Assembly (NCBI GenBank): GCA_036351335.1
Contig: JAZBOW010000382.1
Span: forward strand, 1 to 6,534
Reading direction: 5' to 3'
Length of the DNA: 6,534 nucleotides
Source of the DNA: UBA4459 sp036351335
GTDB lineage: Bacteria > Bacteroidota > Bacteroidia > Bacteroidales > F082
Shown piece by piece: positions 1 through 6,452 of the stretch. The notes under the pieces are model-generated. The model saw nothing but the letters and a program-made list of their open reading frames with translations, had not been told where the DNA came from and searched no databases. Numbering within the stretch: the stretch's first letter is position 1; every line of letters begins with the position of its first letter. The translations under genes were made by a program, and so were the position numbers.

Positions 1-1433
1 GGGAAATTACAAAAAGAGTGGATTTCCTGCTGGAGGTAGGCATCGGTTACCTGAATTTATACCGACCCGCCAGAAGCCTGTCGGGTGGCGAAGCACAGCG
101 CATCCGACTGGCAACGCAGATCGGGTCGCAATTGACGGGCGTATTGTATATCCTTGATGAACCCAGCATCGGGTTGCACCAACGTGATAACCACAAATTG
201 ATCCAAGCGCTGAAAGATCTGAGAGATATCGGAAATTCGGTCATCGTTGTAGAGCATGATAAAGATACGATCCTGGAAGCTGACCATGTGATTGATATTG
301 GTCCGGGAGCGGGTAGGCATGGCGGTGAAATAGTGGCATCCTGTTCGCCTAAAGATATAGACGGTTGTAATTCTATCACAGCGCACTATGTGAAAGGGGA
401 AAAAGAAATTGCCGTGCCCAAAGAAAGAAGAAATGGATCAGGGGAATCTATCACCATTTATGGCGCTTCAGGAAATAACCTGAAAAGTTTGGAAGTGTCA
501 ATTCCACTGGGCAAATTTATCTGTGTTACGGGTGTGTCGGGCAGTGGAAAGTCCACGTTGATCAATGAAACCTTTTATCCAATCCTCAGCAATCATTTCT
601 ACAGGTCATTAAAAGAGCCCCTGAAATATGATAAAATTGAAGGGCTGGAGCATCTGGATAAGGTGATCGAGATCGACCAGTCGCCAATTGGGAGGACACC
701 CCGTTCAAATCCAGCTACATATACCAAGGTGTTTGATGAAATAAGGAAATTATATGGCAATCTACCGGAAGCTAAAATAAGAGGTTACAAACCGGGCCGT
801 TTTTCATTTAATGTAAAAGGAGGCAGGTGCGAAACTTGTAAAGGTGCGGGTGTGCAAACCATCGAAATGAATTTTCTGCCGGATGTGTATGTGTTGTGTG
901 AAGATTGCCAGGGAAAGAGATACAACCGTGAAACACTGGAAGTCAGGTTCAAAGGCAAATCCATCAATGATGTGTTAAACCTGACCATCAACCAGGCTGT
1001 TGAATTTTTTGAAAATATTCCTTTCATAGTGCATAAATTAAAAACCCTTAAAGATGTCGGCCTCGGTTATTTAACGCTTGGGCAATCGTCAACCACTATT
1101 TCTGGTGGTGAAGCACAACGGGTGAAGCTTTCAGCCGAACTCTCCAAAAAAGATACAGGTAAAACCATGTATATACTCGATGAGCCCACTACAGGACTGC
1201 ACTTTGAAGATGTGAATGTGTTGCTGAAAGTGCTTAATAAACTGGTTGACCGGGGCAATACAGTGATGGTGATTGAACACAATATGGAAGTAATTAAAGT
1301 AGCAGATCATATCATAGACTTAGGGCCTGAAGGTGGCGATGCAGGCGGCGAATTAATCGTAACCGGAACGCCTGAGGAGATTATAAAAAGTAAAAAAAGC
1401 TATACTGCTCAATATTTAAAAAAGGAATTATAG
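1..1433 (+). CDS. uvrA: UvrABC excision nuclease subunit A, C-terminal half (5' end outside window)
   Basis: UvrA is the ATP-dependent damage-recognition subunit of cytoplasmic nucleotide excision repair; it loads UvrB on lesions. The frame is open from base 3 and the first visible residues (EITKRVDFLLEVGIGYL) are internal UvrA sequence, so the GTG at 18 is not a start. About 476 codons are present; the family is usually about 940 residues. In order: ABC signature LSGGEAQ of the first ATPase (78-98), its Walker B ILDEPS (about 150-167) and H-loop EHD (252-260); Walker A GVSGSGKST of the second ATPase (531-557); a zinc finger CX2CX19CX2C (cysteine codons at 828, 837, 897, 906) followed by GKRYNRETLEV; second signature ISGGEAQR (1098-1121), Walker B YILDEPTTGLH (from 1170) and H-loop EHN (1275-1283). 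All key residues are intact and the stop is TAG. Seen: motifs. Known: family role. Confidence 0.97.
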   Translation, partial: EITKRVDFLLEVGIGYLNLYRPARSLSGGEAQRIRLATQIGSQLTGVLYILDEPSIGLHQRDNHKLIQALKDLRDIGNSVIVVEHDKDTILEADHVIDIGPGAGRHGGEIVASCSPKDIDGCNSITAHYVKGEKEIAVPKERRNGSGESITIYGASGNNLKSLEVSIPLGKFICVTGVSGSGKSTLINETFYPILSNHFYRSLKEPLKYDKIEGLEHLDKVIEIDQSPIGRTPRSNPATYTKVFDEIRKLYGNLPEAKIRGYKPGRFSFNVKGGRCETCKGAGVQTIEMNFLPDVYVLCEDCQGKRYNRETLEVRFKGKSINDVLNLTINQAVEFFENIPFIVHKLKTLKDVGLGYLTLGQSSTTISGGEAQRVKLSAELSKKDTGKTMYILDEPTTGLHFEDVNVLLKVLNKLVDRGNTVMVIEHNMEVIKVADHIIDLGPEGGDAGGELIVTGTPEEIIKSKKSYTAQYLKKEL

Positions 1434-1453
1434 AAGTGATAAAAAAAAGAAAT

Positions 1454-2164
1454 ATGAACGAGAAAGAAATAAAAAGATTACAACAGGAATTCAAACCTAA
1501 GAATTGGACACAAACCAAAGCACACGACTCCTGGTCAGTATTTAAAATTATGGCCGAAGTAGTTGATGGGTACCAGGAAATGGCTCGAATAGGACCCTGT
1601 GTAGCTGTTTTTGGTTCAGCGAGGATTAAAGAAAGCGATAAGTTTTACAAAGAAGCGGAGGAACTGGCTTACCTGCTTACCAAAAAAGGATTTGGGATTG
1701 TTACCGGTGGCGGTCCCGGAGCCATGGAGGCTGCCAATAAAGGGGCACATTTTGCAGGTGGCAAATCGGTGGGGCTGAACATTAATCTTCCTTTCGAACA
1801 GCATGCTAATGTATTCATCGACAGGGATAAATTGATCGAATTCGATTATTTCTTCACACGGAAACTGATGTTCATGAGGTATTCGCAAGGTTATATTGTA
1901 TTGCCCGGTGGGTTTGGTACCATGGACGAATTATTTGAGGCCATTACCCTGATCCAAACGCACAAACTGGTCAGTTTCCCTATTATTCTTGTCTCAAAAG
2001 AATATTGGGGTGGTTTGGTAGAATGGATCAAGGAAACCATGTTGAAACAGGGTATGATCAGTGAATCGGATATGGATCTCTTCCACCTGGTGGATACTGT
2101 TGAAGAAGCCGTGGATGTGATTGAAGAATTTTATGAAAAATACGAGCTGAAGCCGAATTTTTAA
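1454..2164 (+). CDS. LOG family (TIGR00730-type) Rossmann-fold protein, putative nucleoside 5'-monophosphate phosphoribohydrolase
   Basis: A 236-residue protein with both LOG-family signatures: a glycine-rich GGGPGAMEAANKGA at residues 85-98 and PGGFGTMDE at 151-159, plus VFGSAR at 52-57 and TRK at 135-137. Characterised members cleave the N-glycosidic bond of nucleoside 5'-monophosphates to give a free base and ribose 5-phosphate (cytokinin activation in plants, purine nucleotide turnover in bacteria). The substrate here cannot be told from sequence; annotations as lysine decarboxylase are a historical error. It is a single-domain protein, much shorter than PpnN (about 454 aa). I chose ATG 1454 because MNEKEIKRLQQEF looks like a natural start. 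A GTG at 1436, 2 bases after the uvrA stop, would add MIKKRN and cannot be excluded. No clear ribosome binding site is visible. The 20-base gap from uvrA with no terminator suggests co-transcription. Confidence 0.9.
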   Translation: MNEKEIKRLQQEFKPKNWTQTKAHDSWSVFKIMAEVVDGYQEMARIGPCVAVFGSARIKESDKFYKEAEELAYLLTKKGFGIVTGGGPGAMEAANKGAHFAGGKSVGLNINLPFEQHANVFIDRDKLIEFDYFFTRKLMFMRYSQGYIVLPGGFGTMDELFEAITLIQTHKLVSFPIILVSKEYWGGLVEWIKETMLKQGMISESDMDLFHLVDTVEEAVDVIEEFYEKYELKPNF

Positions 2165-2168
2165 GTTT

Positions 2169-4436
2169 TTACCTGATAATCAGCTTTTTATTAATTCTTC
2201 CTTTTTTGGTTTCACATTGAACCATGTAAACGCCTTTTTTGAATTGTGAAACATCTACAGAATAACGCTGAATATTAGCAGAAACCAAATTCTTTTGAAA
2301 AAGCAGTTGGCCGGTCATGTCAAATACCGATATTGATTTTATTTCTGGTCCATCCGATTTAATTGTGATGGATAATCCAGCCGGATTCGGATAGATAATG
2401 ATATTTCCACCTGCCAGGTTTTCATTAAATCCCGGAGAAACATCCGCCGAACCGTTAAAATATTCAAGTCCGCCTGAATAATTACCAACGATCATTTCAA
2501 ACGCCCCATTCTGTGAAATATCAGCAATGGCAGCGGCAGTTCTCATCCCTCGATCAAAAGAAACACCGGTGGTGTCCAGCAAGTTATTTAGGTCTTCTGA
2601 CAATGTGAACTTACCCTCCAGGTTGCCATCAATATTTGTAAAATAAAAAATTTGCCCCTGTTCTGAACCCACGATCAATTGTGTTTCGTTTTGGTTGCTC
2701 CTGAAAAACCAGGGTGTACTATATCCATGTAATGAAATCATTGGATCGGTTACATTGATTTTTCCTAAGCTGTCCGTAATAAATTCAAAATCCGGCTGGC
2801 TGTTGGTTCCGGTATTTCTGTAATAATTAATATTTCCTCCTTTTTCACCAATAAGCAGGTCGGTTTTTCCGTCTTTATCCAAATCAAACAGTTGTGGTGT
2901 GCTGAACTCACCTATATCAATATCAAAATAATTGTTATCCATCAGCGCAAACCCATTGTCTTCATTCTGAATATAAAGTAAATTGCCTTTTTCATTTCCA
3001 ATAAGTAGATCGGTATTTCCATCACCATTTAAATCTGCCAAAGCAGGATAAATGCCTAGTAGGTTCTCCAGCCATAAACCGCCAAAATTATTATCTGTCA
3101 GTTGAAAGGCAGGATTCTCAAGGGTGCCAATATTTTTATAGTAAGTAAGTCTTGATCTGTAAACTGACCGGAGGAAATAATTCTCATAATAGGAATATTG
3201 AAAAGCACCATAATTACCCATGAAAAGATCAATGAGCCCATCGTCATCCCAATCAAATAAAACCGGATAAGCACCTGAACCTTGGTCCATCATTTCAGAT
3301 TGCAGAAAATTATCCATATAAAATTCAAAATCCGGATGGTTATTTTCGCCTTCGTTCAGGTACAATAAAACACTCTGTTTGTCCTCTGAAGCTGTAATGC
3401 TTGGATCAAATGGAGAGACGATCAAATCATTTTTCGCATCATTGTTTACATCTATGTATGCTGCAGCAGGCATCGAGAACAATTTGATAGTTTCGGATAC
3501 GGAAGGAAATAATGTGTCAACAGAAGTGATGTGAGCCTCTTCTATGCTACCCCCGTTTATCAGTGCAAATAATCCCGGGTAATCCACATCTCCAAGTAGT
3601 AAATCCTTGTCATCATCACCATCCAGGTCAAGGAGCAAAAAAGTCGAGCCCGTATGCCGCAAATCGTCTCTTACATCTTTTCCATCTTTATTGCTGATCA
3701 GGCAGGTATCAAGGTACAACTCATTGGATTCATCACTTTCGGCGAAATGGCCCCAGCAGTATGTAACCTGCTCAAAGTCCAGCGAATCCGGAATGCCGTA
3801 TTTTTCCATCGACATATTTTTATGCATTTCCACAAAAGAACCCAATCCCCAGAAAGTGAGAATATCAAGGTCACCGTCATTGTCAACATCTGAAATGCCC
3901 GGGTAATCAGCATAGGTAACATAAATATTTACATGTCCACCGCCCTGATAGGAGGTAAGATAGGGGTAGACCATCCTTTTAAATTTTAGTGATTTATCAG
4001 AAATATTCTGATATACTATCATACTGGCATAACCTGGCGAATAGGTGAAAATATCGTTTTTTCCATCCATATTATAGTCCGCAAAAATGGCCCAGTCGTA
4101 TAGTTCAGGCAGCAAAGCAGCATAGCCTGGCTGAAAAGTATAGTCAATGGTATTTGGGATGCCCTCATTGATAAAACACAATTTGCGGTTTCCTTCCCGC
4201 TCGAAGGCGATCAAGTCTTTTATGCCATCCATGTTCATATCAATGGCTCCAAATTGCATCGAATTCATCCCACCTGCCCATGGAAAGGCGTAAAATGAAT
4301 TGGTTTCATTCATCACCCTGATATCATTTGAAGTAAACTGACCATAACTTATAAGTGAAAACAAGCAAAGCAATATTCCGGTAATCCGTGCTAAAAGATA
4401 TTGGAAATGTTGTCGCTTTTTCTGGAAAGACTTCAT
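2169..4436 (-). CDS. Secreted FG-GAP/VCBS repeat protein with type IX secretion (Por) C-terminal sorting domain
   Basis: A 755-residue exported protein of unknown ligand. Residues 1-32 form a signal peptide: a basic n-region, a hydrophobic ILLCLFSLIS core and likely signal peptidase I cleavage SYG|Q at 32/33. Nine DxDxDG-like calcium-binding loops mark FG-GAP/VCBS beta-propeller blades, starting near residues 66, 120, 183, 270, 329, 395, 468, 518 and 639. The last (DISQNGAFE) is degenerate, and the fifth has Ala for Gly (DVNNDAKND). Several are followed by the typical DLLIG strand. Residues 677-755 are a type A T9SS sorting domain: IIIYPNPA, then SVFDMTGQLL, DVSQFKKGVYMV and a basic KKLIIR end. 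The protein should cross the inner membrane by Sec and the outer membrane by T9SS, then be anchored to the surface or released. An in-frame TAA lies directly before the ATG, fixing the start. No catalytic domain is visible; a binding or adhesion role is inference only. Confidence 0.93.
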   Translation of the reverse strand: MKSFQKKRQHFQYLLARITGILLCLFSLISYGQFTSNDIRVMNETNSFYAFPWAGGMNSMQFGAIDMNMDGIKDLIAFEREGNRKLCFINEGIPNTIDYTFQPGYAALLPELYDWAIFADYNMDGKNDIFTYSPGYASMIVYQNISDKSLKFKRMVYPYLTSYQGGGHVNIYVTYADYPGISDVDNDGDLDILTFWGLGSFVEMHKNMSMEKYGIPDSLDFEQVTYCWGHFAESDESNELYLDTCLISNKDGKDVRDDLRHTGSTFLLLDLDGDDDKDLLLGDVDYPGLFALINGGSIEEAHITSVDTLFPSVSETIKLFSMPAAAYIDVNNDAKNDLIVSPFDPSITASEDKQSVLLYLNEGENNHPDFEFYMDNFLQSEMMDQGSGAYPVLFDWDDDGLIDLFMGNYGAFQYSYYENYFLRSVYRSRLTYYKNIGTLENPAFQLTDNNFGGLWLENLLGIYPALADLNGDGNTDLLIGNEKGNLLYIQNEDNGFALMDNNYFDIDIGEFSTPQLFDLDKDGKTDLLIGEKGGNINYYRNTGTNSQPDFEFITDSLGKINVTDPMISLHGYSTPWFFRSNQNETQLIVGSEQGQIFYFTNIDGNLEGKFTLSEDLNNLLDTTGVSFDRGMRTAAAIADISQNGAFEMIVGNYSGGLEYFNGSADVSPGFNENLAGGNIIIYPNPAGLSITIKSDGPEIKSISVFDMTGQLLFQKNLVSANIQRYSVDVSQFKKGVYMVQCETKKGRINKKLIIR

Positions 4437-4468
4437 TTAACAGGAGTTTTGCTTAATTTTATCAAGTG

Positions 4469-4476
4469 TAAAAGTA
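4469..4476 (-). promoter_or_regulatory. Possible -7 element for the FG-GAP/T9SS gene
   Basis: On the minus strand this reads TACTTTTA, one base from the Bacteroidota -7 consensus TAnnTTTG. It lies 32 bases upstream of the ATG at 4436. I see no TTG at the expected -33 distance, so this is a weak call resting on one short motif in AT-rich DNA. Confidence 0.3.
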
Positions 4477-4574
4477 AACAAATATTATTCCTAATTTTCT
4501 TCTGTAAAAAACATAAATTCTGTTCTTAAAATGATACAAAATGTAAATTTATAGAAGGAACCACTGCGTTAGTT

Positions 4575-4625
4575 CATGAATTTGGTCGTTTGTTTTTTTT
4601 GAATTTGCAAATAATAAAATTCATG
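4575..4625. promoter_or_regulatory. Repeated TGAATTT half-sites upstream of the response regulator
   Basis: CATGAATTT (4575-4583) and AAATTCATG (4617-4625) form a perfect 9-bp inverted repeat with a 33-base spacer, ending exactly where the -7 element begins. A second direct copy of TGAATTT sits at 4600-4606 and also pairs with 4617-4623. The two direct copies are 23 bp apart and the set brackets the -33 region. An operator is an inference; the sequence is AT-rich, so chance is a real alternative. Confidence 0.3.
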
Positions 4626-4633
4626 TACTTTTG
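4605..4633 (+). promoter_or_regulatory. Bacteroidota-type promoter for the response regulator
   Basis: The -7 element TACTTTTG (4626-4633) matches TAnnTTTG exactly. A TTG at 4605-4607 lies 18 bases upstream, close to the usual -33 spacing. Transcription would start near 4638-4641, leaving a leader of only about 7-10 bases before the ATG at 4648. The gene would then be almost leaderless with no Shine-Dalgarno. Confidence 0.6.
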
Positions 4634-4647
4634 GACAAAAATGAATT

Positions 4648-5811
4648 ATGGCACGTATACTTGTAGTTGATGATGAGAGTAGCATAAGAAGGACATTGAA
4701 GGATATTCTCGAGTTTGAGAAACACCAGGTTGAAGTAGCCTCAAATGGGCAGGAAGCCTTGGATTTTATTGCGGATGAAGATTTTGACGTGGTGCTGCTG
4801 GATATTAAAATGCCTGAAATGGATGGGATGGAAGTGTTGGAAAGGATTACGAAGATGAAGGATATTCCGGTGGTGATGATCTCGGGCCATGGTACTATCG
4901 AGACAGCTGTTGAGGCTATCAGGAAAGGCGCCTATGACTTTATCGTAAAACCTCCGGATTTGAACAGGTTGTTGGTAATTGTCCGCAATGCGATCGATAA
5001 AAGTGACCTGGTGACCCAAACGCGACAACTGAAAAAGGAAGTCGACAAAAAATATGAGATTGTCGGTGAATCGAAAAAAATTATATCGCTTAAAGAAATG
5101 ATAGAACGGGTGGCACCTACTTCAGCCCGCGTGCTGATTGAAGGCGAAAACGGTACTGGTAAAGAATTGGTGGCGCGACAATTACATGAGCAGAGCACCC
5201 GTTCAAAATCACCATTTATTGAAGTCAACTGTGCGGCCATACCCTCTGAATTAATAGAAAGTCAATTGTTTGGCCACGAAAAAGGATCGTTTACAAGTGC
5301 CATAAAACAACGCAAAGGCGACTTTGAATTGGCGCATGGCGGAACCCTGTTCCTGGATGAAATTGGCGATATGAGCCTTTCAGCACAGGCTAAAGTGCTG
5401 AGGGCATTGCAGGAAAATAAGATTGTAAGGGTAGGAGGTGAGAAGGAAATTATGGTTGATGTAAGGGTTATTGCTGCTACCAATAAAGACCTGAAAAAAG
5501 CGATTAAAGAGGGAAGGTTTAGAGAAGATTTATATCACCGCTTGAGTGTGATCATCATGGAAGTGCCACCTTTAAGGGAACGAAAAAGCGATATTCGTTT
5601 ATTGGTGAACCATTTTATTGAACAAATATCAGCTTCAAATGGAAAGCCTGTTATTCCCATTGAAGATAATGCAATCCAACAACTGGAGGAATTGCCTTGG
5701 AGTGGTAATGTGCGCGAATTGCATAATGTGGTGGAGCGATTGTTGATTTTGTGCACAGATCAAATAGAACCTGATGATATTGAACGTTTCGTAAAGCCAC
5801 TGACGTTATAG
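4648..5811 (+). CDS. NtrC-like response regulator: receiver plus sigma-54 AAA+ domain, no DNA-binding domain
   Basis: A cytoplasmic two-component regulator of 387 residues. Receiver domain residues 3-117: acidic D8 and D9, phosphoacceptor D52 (LLDIKMPEMDG), S79 and K101 followed by two prolines. Sigma-54 interaction AAA+ domain about 138-365: Walker A GENGTGKE 166-173, L1 loop GSFTSA 213-218 (family consensus GAFTGA), Walker B GGTLFLDEIGD 231-241, ATN 277-279, FREDLYHRL 291-299, and sensor II GNVREL 353-358. The protein stops about 30 residues after GNVREL, with no Fis-type helix-turn-helix; typical NtrC proteins run to about 450-480 residues. There is no sign of a frameshift, since only 101 bases separate the stop from ssrA. 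An in-frame TGA at 4642-4644 fixes ATG 4648 as the start. No kinase gene is in view, so the signal and target genes are unknown. It may act from solution on sigma-54 holoenzyme, as FlgR and CtcC do. Confidence 0.94.
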   Translation: MARILVVDDESSIRRTLKDILEFEKHQVEVASNGQEALDFIADEDFDVVLLDIKMPEMDGMEVLERITKMKDIPVVMISGHGTIETAVEAIRKGAYDFIVKPPDLNRLLVIVRNAIDKSDLVTQTRQLKKEVDKKYEIVGESKKIISLKEMIERVAPTSARVLIEGENGTGKELVARQLHEQSTRSKSPFIEVNCAAIPSELIESQLFGHEKGSFTSAIKQRKGDFELAHGGTLFLDEIGDMSLSAQAKVLRALQENKIVRVGGEKEIMVDVRVIAATNKDLKKAIKEGRFREDLYHRLSVIIMEVPPLRERKSDIRLLVNHFIEQISASNGKPVIPIEDNAIQQLEELPWSGNVRELHNVVERLLILCTDQIEPDDIERFVKPLTL

Positions 5812-5859
5812 CCGTATATCTTGTCTGGAACAGTTTTTGAGCAAAATTCGTATACTGAT

Positions 5860-5874
5860 TTACTAATTTAGTAA
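5860..5874. promoter_or_regulatory. Palindrome overlapping the ssrA -7 element
   Basis: TTACTAA, one central T, then TTAGTAA form a perfect 7-bp inverted repeat. Its right end overlaps the first three bases of the putative ssrA -7 box (5872-5879). It could be an operator or a chance AT-rich palindrome. Confidence 0.3.
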
Positions 5875-5879
5875 CTTTG
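5872..5879 (+). promoter_or_regulatory. -7 element of the ssrA promoter
   Basis: TAACTTTG matches the Bacteroidota -7 consensus TAnnTTTG and continues GCATCC, a context common at such promoters. I find no good TTG at -33; the nearest TTG upstream (5837-5839) is 32 bases away, which is too far. Transcription would begin around 5884-5887, giving a precursor leader of about 26-29 bases before the mature tmRNA 5' end, presumably removed by RNase P. Confidence 0.55.
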
Positions 5880-5898
5880 CATCCCTTTTTATTGGGGA

Positions 5899-5909
5899 GT
5901 TCTTTGACA
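5899..5909 (+). promoter_or_regulatory. boxA-like motif in the ssrA leader
   Basis: GTTCTTTGACA, four bases before the mature tmRNA start, resembles the boxA antitermination signal of bacterial rRNA leaders (E. coli type GCTCTTTAACA). It would be transcribed from the -7 element at 5872-5879. The role in binding NusB/NusE is inferred from similarity only. Confidence 0.35.
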
Positions 5910-5912
5910 TTT

Positions 5913-6310
5913 GGGGCTGACCGGTTTTGACAGCAAGTTGAGTGGATAAGTAAGCATGTCGAGTCTTGTGATTAAACTCGTTAATCTGTGTCACATACTT
6001 TTTAATTGGCGAAAATAATTACGCTCTCGCAGCATAATCGAAGTTTAGTAGATTAGCTTTATCCCTGGTCTAGGTTATCGGGGACGGGACGGTTCGCGGG
6101 TGGACATGTTTGATTCCGGCCCGATCACGGATCGCAAGAAATTTCAAACTGGTTCCGGCTTTGCCTTGAGGCTGGGACGAGATTAAAAAGGCTAAGGCAA
6201 AGTTTTGGGCGTTTGCTCCCGCACTTTGTTCGAAAACCAATAGCAAACTAAGCATGTAGAAGGCTTTTTTGTTCCTTGTTTGGACGAGGGTTCGAATCCC
6301 TCCAGCTCCA
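5913..6310 (+). ncRNA. ssrA: Transfer-messenger RNA (tmRNA)
   Basis: tmRNA rescues stalled ribosomes by trans-translation with SmpB and tags the nascent peptide for proteolysis. The 398-base gene starts GGGGCTG and ends CAGCTCC (6303-6309), which pair as the acceptor stem (one G-U), followed by discriminator A6310. The 5' end carries the conserved GGTTTTGACAGC. The T arm is GAGGG (6286-6290), loop TTCGAAT, CCCTC (6298-6302). TAAGCATGTAGAAGG (from 6249) is the conserved segment before the tRNA-like 3' part. The tag frame lies at 6008-6037. The terminal CCA is not encoded (the genomic bases after A6310 are CAACG), so it must be added after transcription. It is a standard one-piece tmRNA, not the permuted two-piece form. 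The gene has its own probable promoter at 5872-5879. Confidence 0.97.
6008..6037 (+). other. tmRNA proteolysis-tag reading frame
   Basis: The frame GGC GAA AAT AAT TAC GCT CTC GCA GCA TAA encodes GENNYALAA and stops. With the alanine carried by the charged tmRNA the added tag is A-GENNYALAA. The ALAA end is the typical degron recognised by ClpXP-type proteases. A GEN start is typical of Bacteroidota tags. Confidence 0.93.
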
Positions 6311-6313
6311 CAA
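6295..6313 (+). repeat. att-like direct repeat, copy 1 (functional tmRNA 3' end)
   Basis: AATCCCTCCAGCTCCACAA covers the 3' side of the T arm, the acceptor strand and three bases beyond the gene. It recurs at 6453-6471 with one mismatch, T6301 against A6459. tmRNA and tRNA 3' ends are classic target sites of tyrosine recombinases; this copy completes the working gene. Confidence 0.6.
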
Positions 6314-6424
6314 CGAAAAACCGCACACGAAGTGTATTACATGATTGAAAAATAAAAACAAGTTCGCTTGTTTTTATTTTTCATGATTGAGAATGCGAGC
6401 AATGCGAGAAGGATTTTTCGTTGT
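6310..6424. mobile_element. Possible MITE-like or palindromic insertion, 115 bp, non-coding
   Basis: Perfect 11-bp inverted repeats ACAACGAAAAA (6310-6320) and TTTTTCGTTGT (6414-6424) bound the segment. It holds a 17-bp hairpin (6346-6383), a small ACAC-GAA-GTGT hairpin (6325-6335), the nonamer CATGATTGA twice (6340-6348, 6382-6390) and tandem near-repeats AATGCGAGC/AATGCGAGA (6392-6409). There is no coding frame and no evident target duplication directly at the inverted-repeat ends. The left end touches the last base of the tmRNA. It may be the body of an integrated element whose att repeats lie at 6295-6313 and 6453-6471, or simply a structured terminator region. The boundaries are seen; the mobility is inferred. 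Confidence 0.35.
6346..6383. terminator. Hairpin, probable bidirectional terminator behind ssrA
   Basis: TGAAAAATAAAAACAAG pairs perfectly with CTTGTTTTTATTTTTCA across a TTCG loop (6363-6366). The inner CAAG-TTCG-CTTG followed by TTTTTATTTTT reads as an intrinsic terminator on the plus strand, and by symmetry on the minus strand. It lies 36 bases past the tmRNA end. The stem is poor in GC, which weakens the call. Confidence 0.5.
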
Positions 6425-6452
6425 ATCCCCCAAAAACGGGATCAATGAAATT

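Noticed and set aside
18..20. GTG as a start codon for the first gene
   Set aside because: The frame is open to the left edge and the residues before it fit internal UvrA sequence, so the gene begins outside the window.
1436..1453. GTG 1436 as start of the LOG gene
   Set aside because: It would add only MIKKRN from an A-rich spacer directly behind the uvrA stop; ATG 1454 is the more natural start, though this is not decisive.
3607..3922. Overlapping open frames within the FG-GAP gene
   Set aside because: They are shadow frames of a clear coding sequence with repeat and sorting domains; their translations look non-protein-like.
4355..4375. Cys24 in the signal peptide of the FG-GAP protein as a lipobox
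   Set aside because: The residues before the Cys are LL rather than a small residue at -1, and the Cys sits inside the hydrophobic core; cleavage at SYG|Q fits better.
4649..4663. TGGCAC followed by CTTG, resembling a sigma-54 -24/-12 promoter
   Set aside because: The spacing to the -12 TTG is off by one, the TTGC is incomplete and the site lies inside the start of the coding region.
5812..5860. Terminator for the response regulator gene
   Set aside because: No hairpin followed by a T-run is visible before the ssrA promoter; read-through into ssrA is possible.
6070..6255. 61-codon minus-strand open frame
   Set aside because: It lies entirely inside the tmRNA gene and has no recognisable protein features.
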